Shown here: in pieces, positions 1 through 5,510 of the stretch | Position numbering within the stretch: position 1 is the stretch's first letter | How the letters are laid out: each line of letters starts with the position of its first letter | Assembly (NCBI GenBank): GCA_031409495.1 | Contig: JANNXI010000127.1 | Coordinates: forward strand, 1-5,892 | Direction: 5' to 3' | DNA length: 5,892 bases | Source: JANMDR01 sp031409495 | GTDB taxonomy: Bacteria > Pseudomonadota > Gammaproteobacteria > Burkholderiales > Usitatibacteraceae | Made by a program: the position numbers and the translations under genes | The notes under the pieces: model-generated | Databases searched by the model: none | The model's input: only the letters and a program-made list of their open reading frames with translations | Told to the model about the DNA's origin: nothing

Positions 1-685
1 ATCTAAATAGCCTTGAATATTGGGTTTCGTGTTGTGCGGACGCAATGGCTAGGCCATGCGAAAGTGCGCCGATGTGGTCAAAGGCGCAGGCAAAAATAGT
101 GTCTAGTGTGGGGGGTATATGGTTGATAATGCCCGCCAATAGGCGTTGTCCATCGGTTTGACCTAATGGCACTAACTTCATGGCAGCGACTACTTGATTT
201 TCAGCCCACGCCCATAAATAGGCCGTTAAGCCAGCGCGGGGATCAATTTGCCATGCGCTAATCGCTGCAGTAAATGCAGTCGGATAGCAAGGTTCTTCGA
301 TGGCTTCGAGTTGTGCGCAAAGCGTTGCGTCAAACTCATGAGAGCGCAAAATAATGGTGCGCATGGCGCGTCCCATTTGCACGGTTTCGGCGCGTAGTTC
401 GGCACTTTCTCGGGTGGCTAAAAAGAAGTCATTCCATCGGTTTATTGCTGCCATATCGGTAGCATTCCAGCCTTGCAATAAGCGTAGCCACACCGGCGCT
501 TCGCACCGCGCGAGATTTAAGCGAAATGCATCAACAATCCAGCGTTCTGCTTTTACAAAATTACTCACGCCATCAGCTTCCACCACCCATTCCAACGCCT
601 GCGAATAGCTGAATGCACCCACCGGCAGCACGGGGCTGGCTAGGCGTAACAAGCGTGCGAGGGAGAGATCAGCGTTGATGGTCAT
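1..685 (-). CDS. ureF: Urease accessory protein UreF (3' end cut by window edge)
   Basis: UreF is a cytoplasmic urease maturation factor. With UreD and the GTPase UreG it binds apo-urease and controls GTP-dependent nickel insertion. The minus-strand frame stays open from an ATG at 685 to the edge and gives 228 residues. It starts MTINADLSLARLLRLASP and has the family signatures LPVGAFSYSQALE (about residues 21-33), ESAELRAETVQMGR, the block YLWAWAENQVVAAMK and a C-terminal SRLFR. UreF proteins commonly end in RLFRS-stop, and the single remaining base (T) is the right first base for Ser or stop, so at most one or two codons are missing. The start lies inside the end of ureE (17-base overlap) with no clear Shine-Dalgarno sequence, which suggests translational coupling. 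The usual SYSQGLE motif reads SYSQALE here. ureG should follow outside the window. Confidence 0.95.
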   Translation of the reverse strand, partial: MTINADLSLARLLRLASPVLPVGAFSYSQALEWVVEADGVSNFVKAERWIVDAFRLNLARCEAPVWLRLLQGWNATDMAAINRWNDFFLATRESAELRAETVQMGRAMRTIILRSHEFDATLCAQLEAIEEPCYPTAFTAAISAWQIDPRAGLTAYLWAWAENQVVAAMKLVPLGQTDGQRLLAGIINHIPPTLDTIFACAFDHIGALSHGLAIASAQHETQYSRLFR

Positions 686-1292
686 CGTGGCTGTGGCCGC
701 AATCAGGTCCATGCACATGAGCGTGCGGAGCCCGGTATTGCATGGCTTTCGACGCATCTCCATCTGCGAAATCACCAAACTGATGAATCACCCCACCGTG
801 TGTTGGCGGCACTAAATCTACTTCATGGTGATGCGCATTATTGTGCCCACCGCCTTGTGCACCATAAGCACCCGACTCCGGCTCAAACGATGCATCTAGG
901 GCGTTTACAACCAAACCTAGGCCTTCCAACATTTGCCGCAACACATGATCATTTGCGATGCGCAACCAGCCGTCGCCAATTTGCAGCGCGACGTGTCGGT
1001 TACCCAAATGGTAGGCGGCGCGCGCTAAATCAAGTGCTGATTCGCAGTCTGCTTGCATCACTTTTTCAATCTGCGCCACCACTTGAATCACACGGCCGTC
1101 GGTAGCGACTAGCAAATCACCGCCACGCAATATTTCACCGTTGGGCAACAACACGCCCACTTCCTCACCCGATGCTAAATTAGTGCGCAGGCGCGATTTT
1201 TGGCGCAGATCAAACGGCAGCATTAAGCGATCAGCCACTTCAATTTGGTAGGCTTCGCGACGTACTTTAAGTTTGGTTTTAATTTCTAGCAT
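669..1292 (-). CDS. ureE: Urease accessory protein UreE, nickel metallochaperone
   Basis: UreE is a dimeric cytoplasmic nickel chaperone that supplies Ni2+ to the UreDFG-apourease complex. The product (207 aa from the ATG at 1292) has the N-terminal UreE domain, starting MLEIKTKL. The central metal-binding domain contains LGNRHVALQI, whose His (about residue 100) matches the conserved interfacial Ni ligand, and DHVLRQMLEGLGL. A His-rich tail fills the last 58 residues or so, with HNNAHHH and then HAHVHGPDCGHSHDDH. A GTG at 1298 would add two residues. I prefer the ATG because AAAGAG lies 5 bases before it, whereas that motif would abut the GTG, and because MLEI is the usual family start. The gene begins 9 bases after the ureC stop and its end overlaps ureF. 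The family and function are secure; only the start is uncertain. Confidence 0.95.
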   Translation of the reverse strand: MLEIKTKLKVRREAYQIEVADRLMLPFDLRQKSRLRTNLASGEEVGVLLPNGEILRGGDLLVATDGRVIQVVAQIEKVMQADCESALDLARAAYHLGNRHVALQIGDGWLRIANDHVLRQMLEGLGLVVNALDASFEPESGAYGAQGGGHNNAHHHEVDLVPPTHGGVIHQFGDFADGDASKAMQYRAPHAHVHGPDCGHSHDDHQR

Positions 1293-1301
1293 GTTCACTC
1301 T

Positions 1302-3005
1302 TTAGAATAGGAAATAGCGTTGCGCCATCGGCAAACTCGTAGCAGGCTCGCAGGTGAGCAACTCACCGTCAGCGCGCACTTCGTAGCTTTCTGCATCTAC
1401 ATGCATGACTGGTGTTTTGCCGTTAAACGGTAGATCACTCTTACGCAACGTTCGCGTGCCTTTCACCGCCACCAAGCGCTTCTTCAATTCTAGCGCCACC
1501 ACGTCTTTATTGATTAAGCCCGCCGCCGAGACAAAAGTGACTGAAGTAGCATGCATCGCCGCGCCAAAGGCCCCAAACATAGGACGGTAATGCACTGGCT
1601 GGGGCGTAGGAATGGATGCGTTTGGATCGCCCATCGCCGCGGCAGCAATCATGCCGCCTTTTAAAATAAGTAAAGGCTTAACGCCAAAAAAAGCGGGCCT
1701 CCACAATACTAAATCAGCCAACTTGCCTACTTCAACTGAACCTACTTCATGCGCGATGCCGTGCGTGAGCGCGGGGGCGATGGTATATTTGGCGATGTAG
1801 CGTTTTACTCTGAAATTATCGTTGTCTTTTGCATCTTCAGCTAACTGCCCGCGCTGTTGCTTCATCTTATGCGCTGTCTGCCAAGTACGGATAATGACTT
1901 CACCCACGCGCCCCATCGCCTGCGAGTCAGACGAGAACATGCTGATAGCACCGATGTCATGCAAAATATCTTCGGCTGCGATTGTTTCACGACGAATACG
2001 CGATTCTGCAAACGCGATATCTTCAGCAATGGCGGGATCAAGATGGTGGCAGACCATGAGCATGTCTAGGTGCTCATCAATGGTGTTAATCGTGAACGGC
2101 CGCGTGGGGTTGGTGGAAGACGGCAGCACGTTAGCCTCACCGCACACCTTGATAATATCCGGCGCATGGCCACCCCCTGCACCTTCGGTATGAAAGGTAT
2201 GAATAGTGCGGCCCTTGAATGCAGCGATAGTGGATTCAACAAAACCAGATTCATTCAACGTGTCACTATGGATGGCTACTTGCACATCCATTTCATCCGC
2301 AATCGTTAAGCAATTATCAATGGCTGCAGGTGTAGTGCCCCAGTCTTCATGCAGTTTTAAGCCTATCACCCCGGCCTCAACCTGTTCGCGCAACGGTTCG
2401 GGTAGCGACACATTTCCTTTGCCCATGAACCCTAAATTCATCGGAAACGCATCAGCCGCTTGCAACATGCGATGAATATGCCACGGTCCCGGCGTGCAGG
2501 TAGTGGCGTTGGTGCCTGTTGCCGGCCCAGTACCACCGCCAATCATCGTGGTAACGCCCGACATGAGCGCTTCTTCGATTTGTTGCGGGCAAATGAAATG
2601 GATGTGGGTGTCGACGCCACCTGCAGTAATGATGGAACCCTCTCCCGCAATAATTTCAGTAGCCGCCCCAATGGCAATTGTTACATTTGGCTGAATATCA
2701 GGATTACCGGCTTTGCCGATGCCGACAATACGGCCATTTTTAATACCGATATCGGCTTTAACAATACCGGTGTAATCGATAATTAGCGCGTTGGTAATAA
2801 CAGTATCGGCCACGTGCGCAGCCGTTAGCTGCCCCTGCCCCATGCCATCGCGAATCACCTTACCGCCACCAAATTTTACCTCTTCACCGTACACCGTACG
2901 ATCAAATTCGACCTCGACAATTAAGTCGGTATCAGCGAGCCGCACGCGATCGCCCACGGTGGGACCGAACATTTCGGCATAGGCGCGGCGGGTTAATGTA
3001 GTCAT
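1302..3005 (-). CDS. ureC: Urease subunit alpha, catalytic (EC 3.5.1.5)
   Basis: UreC is the catalytic subunit of the cytoplasmic nickel urease, hydrolysing urea to ammonia and carbamate. The 567 residues match the length and numbering of the Klebsiella aerogenes enzyme. An N-terminal part (MTTLTRRAYAEMFGPTVGDRVRLADT) precedes an amidohydrolase-type barrel. Visible active-site residues are His134 and His136 (THIHF), the Lys217 that becomes carbamylated and His219 (GLKLHEDWG), His246 (IHSDTLNESGF), His272 (HTFHTEGAGGGHAPD), the flap residues Cys319 and His320 (MVCHHLD) and Asp360 (SSDSQAMGR). None is missing. The C terminus AQRYFLF is typical. The ATG overlaps the ureB stop in an ATGA arrangement (4 bases), and GGGAAG lies 5 bases before it, so translation is coupled to ureB. 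The trimer-forming beta and gamma chains are separate genes here, as in most proteobacteria. Confidence 0.99.
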   Translation of the reverse strand: MTTLTRRAYAEMFGPTVGDRVRLADTDLIVEVEFDRTVYGEEVKFGGGKVIRDGMGQGQLTAAHVADTVITNALIIDYTGIVKADIGIKNGRIVGIGKAGNPDIQPNVTIAIGAATEIIAGEGSIITAGGVDTHIHFICPQQIEEALMSGVTTMIGGGTGPATGTNATTCTPGPWHIHRMLQAADAFPMNLGFMGKGNVSLPEPLREQVEAGVIGLKLHEDWGTTPAAIDNCLTIADEMDVQVAIHSDTLNESGFVESTIAAFKGRTIHTFHTEGAGGGHAPDIIKVCGEANVLPSSTNPTRPFTINTIDEHLDMLMVCHHLDPAIAEDIAFAESRIRRETIAAEDILHDIGAISMFSSDSQAMGRVGEVIIRTWQTAHKMKQQRGQLAEDAKDNDNFRVKRYIAKYTIAPALTHGIAHEVGSVEVGKLADLVLWRPAFFGVKPLLILKGGMIAAAAMGDPNASIPTPQPVHYRPMFGAFGAAMHATSVTFVSAAGLINKDVVALELKKRLVAVKGTRTLRKSDLPFNGKTPVMHVDAESYEVRADGELLTCEPATSLPMAQRYFLF

Positions 3006-3310
3006 TTCAACTTCCCCATTACTTGGCCCCTAAAGCCATATACGACGCGGATCCCCGCCAGTTTTACCAAGCTCACCGTGCGCTCTTGACCCGGCTCAAA
3101 ACGCACAGCGGTGCCTGCCGCAATATTTAGCCGGAAGCCGTAAGCGGCATCACGATCAAAAACTAACGCCGCATTGGTTTCGTAAAAATGATAATGCGAA
3201 CCTACTTGGACTGGTCTATCGCCGCTATTAGCCACGCGCACGCTTACCGTGTCGCGACCGACATTGATTTCAATGTCACCTACTTGCGTAATTATTTCGC
3301 CGGGTATCAT
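3002..3310 (-). CDS. ureB: Urease subunit beta
   Basis: UreB is the small structural beta subunit of urease, which packs with UreA and UreC into the (UreABC)3 holoenzyme. The product is 102 aa, starts MIPGEIITQVGDIEIN and contains the conserved segments NSGDRPVQVGSHYHFYETN, FEPGQERTV and VYGFRGQVMG. An in-frame ATG at 3361 would add 17 residues and overlap the end of ureA. I chose the ATG at 3310 because UreB proteins characteristically begin MIPGE, and because a good Shine-Dalgarno GAGG lies 8 bases before it. With this start the gap to the ureA stop is 10 bases. The gene ends in a 4-base overlap with ureC. Confidence 0.97.
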   Translation of the reverse strand: MIPGEIITQVGDIEINVGRDTVSVRVANSGDRPVQVGSHYHFYETNAALVFDRDAAYGFRLNIAAGTAVRFEPGQERTVSLVKLAGIRVVYGFRGQVMGKLK

Positions 3311-3320
3311 GCGTGCCGCC

Positions 3321-3623
3321 TCACTGAATCGGTTGATGAACAGTAACAAGCTTGGTGCCATCGGGGAAAGTAGCTTCCACTTGAATATCGGGAATCATTT
3401 CTGCAATGCCGTCAATCACGTCCGCGCGGCTGAGCAAGGTTGTGCCGTAGTGCATCATTTGCGCCACCGTTTTGCCATCGCGCGCACCTTCCATAATAGC
3501 CGCAGAAATATAGGCAATCGCTTCTGGGTAGTTAAGTCGCAAGCCGCGCGCTTTGCGCCGCTCGGCTAGCAGGCCAGCGGTAAAAATCAGCAGTTTATCT
3601 TTTTCTCTCGGGGTGAGTTCCAT
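3321..3623 (-). CDS. ureA: Urease subunit gamma
   Basis: UreA is the small gamma subunit of the trimeric urease core and has a structural role. The 100-residue product has the normal family length and begins MELTPREKDKLLIFTAGLLAERR, where MELTPREKDKL is the hallmark N terminus. Other conserved segments are GLRLNYPEA, MEGARDGKTV, IPDIQVEATFPDGTK and the C-terminal LVTVHQPI. It starts 24 bases after ureD. The ribosome site is weak (GG about 7 bases before the ATG), so some dependence on upstream ureD translation is plausible. I see no truncation or unusual residue. Confidence 0.98.
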   Translation of the reverse strand: MELTPREKDKLLIFTAGLLAERRKARGLRLNYPEAIAYISAAIMEGARDGKTVAQMMHYGTTLLSRADVIDGIAEMIPDIQVEATFPDGTKLVTVHQPIQ

Positions 3624-3647
3624 ATAATTACCATATCAAACGATGAT

Positions 3648-4475
3648 TTAAGTCTGCCAGATTCGCGGCTCGACCGCTACCCGTTGACAGACAGTTTCGC
3701 GAATTATTTTCCACCATTGGGTAAAAATTGCACGCGTAGCCTCTGGCGAATTGCCTATCGCGCGGCCTACTAACACCTTGCCCATTAGCGTGAGGCCAAC
3801 CTTTACGTCTGGCACCGCACACAGCCGGCACTGCGCAAGCAAGGCAGGCGACAACCCTTCCGCGTAAGCCACAAAAGTCGCGTACACCGCATTGCTATCA
3901 AAGCCAACTGGCGAAGCCAACGCTGCATCGCTCGCGGCTAGCGCACCCTGCTCAATAAACACGGGCTTACTTTCGACAGAAACCCGCAGGCTTTGCTGCA
4001 CCCGCCCAGCTACAAATAATTCCCCCGCAAGCCTGCGGCCAAGGCACGCAATTTCCCAACCAATAAAACGCGAATCGGCTGCTAAGGCAATATCCACAAG
4101 GTTCTTAGCGTGAGTATGTTCAAAATAAATCGTCTCCTGCGGCAACCACTCCACACACGCGTCAGCGCCTGCTTGAATGTGCACGCGCTGCAACGCCTGC
4201 GCCCCCGCACTCTTGTACCAGCGCGTAGCACCGGGCGTGGTGAACAGCACATGCGCCTGTGGGGCAAGCTGCGCATTTATTTCAAGCTTATCGCCTTCTA
4301 AAATACCGCCGGGCGGATGCACGATAATGGCGTGGCAAGTTTGATTACCCTCTGGATACAGCGCTTTTTGTATCACCAACGGGCCGGTATGGCGCTTGTC
4401 GCGCAGCACAGTGCGTCCGTTTTCGAAGCTAAATTTTAAGTCAAGGCTAGCTTGCCAACCGGATCGTTTTGTCAT
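3648..4475 (-). CDS. ureD: Urease accessory protein UreD (UreH family)
   Basis: UreD is a scaffold that binds apo-urease and joins UreF and UreG to form the nickel-insertion complex. The product is 275 aa from the ATG at 4475. Family motifs in order are GPLVIQKALYPEG (residues 31-43), HPPGGILEGDKL (53-64), TTPGATRWYKS (79-89), WLPQETIYF (110-118) and GWEIACLGRR (139-148), ending RIWQT. A GTG at 4532 would add 19 residues (MERCADLEMELNRLCYNFP). I prefer 4475 because UreD proteins usually begin shortly before the W-x-A-x-L-x-L-x-F segment seen at 7-15, and because a strong promoter -10 lies inside the extension. There is no Shine-Dalgarno sequence before 4475, so the message may be leaderless. 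ureD is the first gene of the operon, in the classical D-A-B-C-E-F order. Confidence 0.95.
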   Translation of the reverse strand: MTKRSGWQASLDLKFSFENGRTVLRDKRHTGPLVIQKALYPEGNQTCHAIIVHPPGGILEGDKLEINAQLAPQAHVLFTTPGATRWYKSAGAQALQRVHIQAGADACVEWLPQETIYFEHTHAKNLVDIALAADSRFIGWEIACLGRRLAGELFVAGRVQQSLRVSVESKPVFIEQGALAASDAALASPVGFDSNAVYATFVAYAEGLSPALLAQCRLCAVPDVKVGLTLMGKVLVGRAIGNSPEATRAIFTQWWKIIRETVCQRVAVEPRIWQT

Positions 4476-4481
4476 GGGAAA

Positions 4482-4490
4482 ATTATAGCA
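4482..4490 (-). promoter_or_regulatory. Extended -10 promoter for the urease operon
   Basis: Read on the minus strand this is TGC-TATAAT, a perfect sigma-70 -10 hexamer (4487-4482) with the TGn extension (4490-4488). I see no good -35 hexamer 16-18 bases upstream, which is tolerated in extended -10 promoters. Only 6 bases (TTTCCC) separate the hexamer from the preferred ureD ATG, so the start point would fall at or within a base or two of the A of that ATG. I see no sigma-54 (GG-N10-GC type) site in the region. The promoter is inferred from sequence alone. Confidence 0.6.
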
Positions 4491-4581
4491 AAGCCGGTTT
4501 AATTCCATTTCTAAATCTGCGCACCTCTCCACATCGCCACATTATCGGCGAACAAATACACTCAATCTGCATCGCCCAACC

Positions 4582-4596
4582 GCACCAGCCTAGTGC
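4582..4596. promoter_or_regulatory. Operator-like dyad upstream of the SDR -10
   Basis: GCACCAGCCTAGTGC consists of two 7-base arms around a central C, with six of the seven arm pairs complementary. It ends two bases before the TGn extension of the candidate SDR promoter, where a -35 region would lie, so a bound protein could activate or block transcription. No regulator gene is visible in the window and I do not recognise the motif as a known operator. Confidence 0.25.
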
Positions 4597-4598
4597 AA

Positions 4599-4607
4599 TG
4601 ATAGAAT
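4599..4607 (+). promoter_or_regulatory. Candidate extended -10 promoter of the SDR gene
   Basis: TGA-TAGAAT is a TGn-extended -10 with five of six consensus bases, 33 bases before the SDR start codon. The expected -35 position (about 4579-4584) has no recognisable hexamer. The leader would be about 27 bases and would include the AAGGA ribosome site. Two dyads flank the element, at 4582-4596 and 4609-4619. This is a moderate-confidence inference from position and consensus. Confidence 0.4.
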
Positions 4608-4608
4608 T

Positions 4609-4619
4609 TGTAAATTACA
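4609..4619. promoter_or_regulatory. Operator-like dyad over the SDR transcription start
   Basis: TGTAAATTACA is a perfect 5-1-5 palindrome starting one base after the candidate -10 hexamer, so it covers the expected transcription start. A looser GTAAA...TTTAC pair (4610-4614 and 4621-4625) overlaps it. AT-rich dyads arise by chance fairly often, so only the position makes this one notable. Confidence 0.25.
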
Positions 4620-4629
4620 TTTTACGAAT

Positions 4630-4634
4630 AAGGA
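4630..4634 (+). promoter_or_regulatory. Ribosome binding site of the SDR gene
   Basis: AAGGA lies 6 bases before the ATG at 4641, at ideal spacing. It decides the start in favour of that ATG over the in-frame TTG at 4635, which would directly abut the site. Confidence 0.75.
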
Positions 4635-4640
4635 TTGACC

Positions 4641-5408
4641 ATGCAAATATCAGGCGCTACGTTTTTAATTGCGGGTGGCGGATCGGGTTTGGGCGCAGCG
4701 ACGGCTAAGTTATTGGTTAGTCGTGGTGCCAATGTCGTGATCGCAGATTTAAATGCTGAAGTGGGCGCAAAAACTGCGGCTGAGCTAGGTGCAAATGCCG
4801 CGTTTATTGAAACCAATGTGTGTGATGAGGCGAGCGTTACCGCGGCCGTTGCCCTGTGTACGTCCAAATTTGGCGGCATTCATGGCGCTGTGAATTGCGC
4901 TGGTGTGGCGCCAGGCGAACGCGTGGTGGGTAAACATGGGCCGCATTCTTTGGCTAACTTTACCCGCACCATCAACATCAACTTAATTGGCACCTTTAAC
5001 GTAATTCGTCTTGCTGCGGCGGCAATGGCAGCGCAGCCGGCAATGGCTTCGGGTGAGCGTGGGGTGATTATCAACACTTCATCCGTAGCGTCGTTTGAGG
5101 GCCAAATTGGTCAAGCTGCTTATGCCGCTTCTAAAGCCGGTGTAAATGGCATGACCTTGCCGATTGCGCGAGAATTTGCCAAGATGGGCATCCGCGTGAT
5201 GACAATCGCCCCGGGCATTTTTGACACCCCCATGTTGCAAGGCATGAGCGAAGAAATTAGAAACTCCCTCGGTGCGCAAATTCCGTTCCCATCACGCTTA
5301 GGTAAGCCTGAAGAATACGCATCCTTGGCCGCACATATTATTGAAAATGAAGTACTCAATGGCGAAGTGATTCGCTTAGATGGCGCGATTCGCATGGGTG
5401 CAAAATAG
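4641..5408 (+). CDS. SDR-family dehydrogenase, type II 3-hydroxyacyl-CoA dehydrogenase (HSD10-like)
   Basis: This is a classical short-chain dehydrogenase/reductase of 255 residues, cytoplasmic, with no signal peptide or membrane segment. It has the Rossmann motif GGGSGLG (12-18), Asp36 at the end of strand beta-2 (predicts NAD+ over NADP+), NCAG (85-88), Asn114 (ININL) and the catalytic Ser148, Tyr161 and Lys165 (SSVASFEGQIGQAAYAASKAG). PGIFDTPM follows at 191-198. The FEGQIGQAAYAASKAG stretch, the IFDTPML segment and the end LDGAIRMGAK resemble the HSD10/type II 3-hydroxyacyl-CoA dehydrogenase group, which oxidises L-3-hydroxyacyl-CoA in fatty-acid or branched-chain amino-acid breakdown. 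The SDR family is certain; the acyl-CoA substrate is inferred from resemblance. The gene diverges from the urease operon and has its own ribosome site. Another NAD-dependent SDR specificity remains possible. Confidence 0.9.
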   Translation: MQISGATFLIAGGGSGLGAATAKLLVSRGANVVIADLNAEVGAKTAAELGANAAFIETNVCDEASVTAAVALCTSKFGGIHGAVNCAGVAPGERVVGKHGPHSLANFTRTININLIGTFNVIRLAAAAMAAQPAMASGERGVIINTSSVASFEGQIGQAAYAASKAGVNGMTLPIAREFAKMGIRVMTIAPGIFDTPMLQGMSEEIRNSLGAQIPFPSRLGKPEEYASLAAHIIENEVLNGEVIRLDGAIRMGAK

Positions 5409-5414
5409 CACTAT

Positions 5415-5487
5415 TTTAGTGCCTTAAGATGGCCGACGACCCGAAGGTAGTCCCCTTGCGGGATAAAGGGCATCTTCAGACACTAAA
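5415..5487. repeat. Two-tier inverted repeat between the SDR and BtrH-like genes
   Basis: Outer arms of 17 bases (5415-5431 and 5471-5487) pair at 15 of 17 positions: TTTAGTG with CACTAAA and AAGATG with CATCTT, interrupted by two mismatches. Inside them a second stem, CCCGAAGG (5440-5447) with CCTT-G-CGGG (5454-5462), pairs at all eight positions with one bulged G around the loop TAGTCC. Together they fill most of the 102-base gap between stop codon 5406-5408 and ATG 5511. No T run follows the right arm on either strand, so it is not a textbook intrinsic terminator. It could be a factor-assisted terminator or processing site for the SDR mRNA, a 5' leader structure for the next gene, or a small dispersed palindromic element. 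I recognise no known riboswitch class. Confidence 0.6.
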
Positions 5488-5510
5488 GCCAAGTCAAGTA
5501 CATTAAAAAT

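Noticed and set aside
354..608. An 84-codon plus-strand open frame.
   Set aside because: It lies antisense to ureF, which is clearly the coding frame there.
1405..2982. Several plus-strand open frames of 60-123 codons opposite ureC.
   Set aside because: They lie antisense to an intact conserved gene, show no family resemblance or ribosome sites, and are explained by codon bias of ureC.
3311..3361. An N-terminal extension of UreB from an ATG at 3361.
   Set aside because: It overlaps ureA, is not part of the family pattern, and the ATG at 3310 has both the MIPGE start and a good ribosome site.
4476..4532. A 19-residue N-terminal extension of UreD from a GTG at 4532.
   Set aside because: It is atypical for UreD and contains the TGCTATAAT promoter element. 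It is kept only as an alternative in the leaderless finding.
4476..4640. A sigma-54 or NtrC-type promoter, as might be expected for nitrogen-controlled urease.
   Set aside because: No GG-N10-GC pair with surrounding consensus was found on the minus strand, while a good sigma-70 extended -10 is present.
4622..5395. Minus-strand open frames opposite the SDR gene.
   Set aside because: They are shadows of a complete SDR gene with all catalytic motifs and have no independent support.
5415..5487. A guanidine-I (ykkC) riboswitch, because GCGGGATAAAGGGC resembles its GGGAUAAAAGCCC segment and a urea-related operon is nearby.
   Set aside because: The other conserved ykkC blocks are absent, the pairing differs, and the element lies behind the SDR gene rather than before a guanidine or urea gene.
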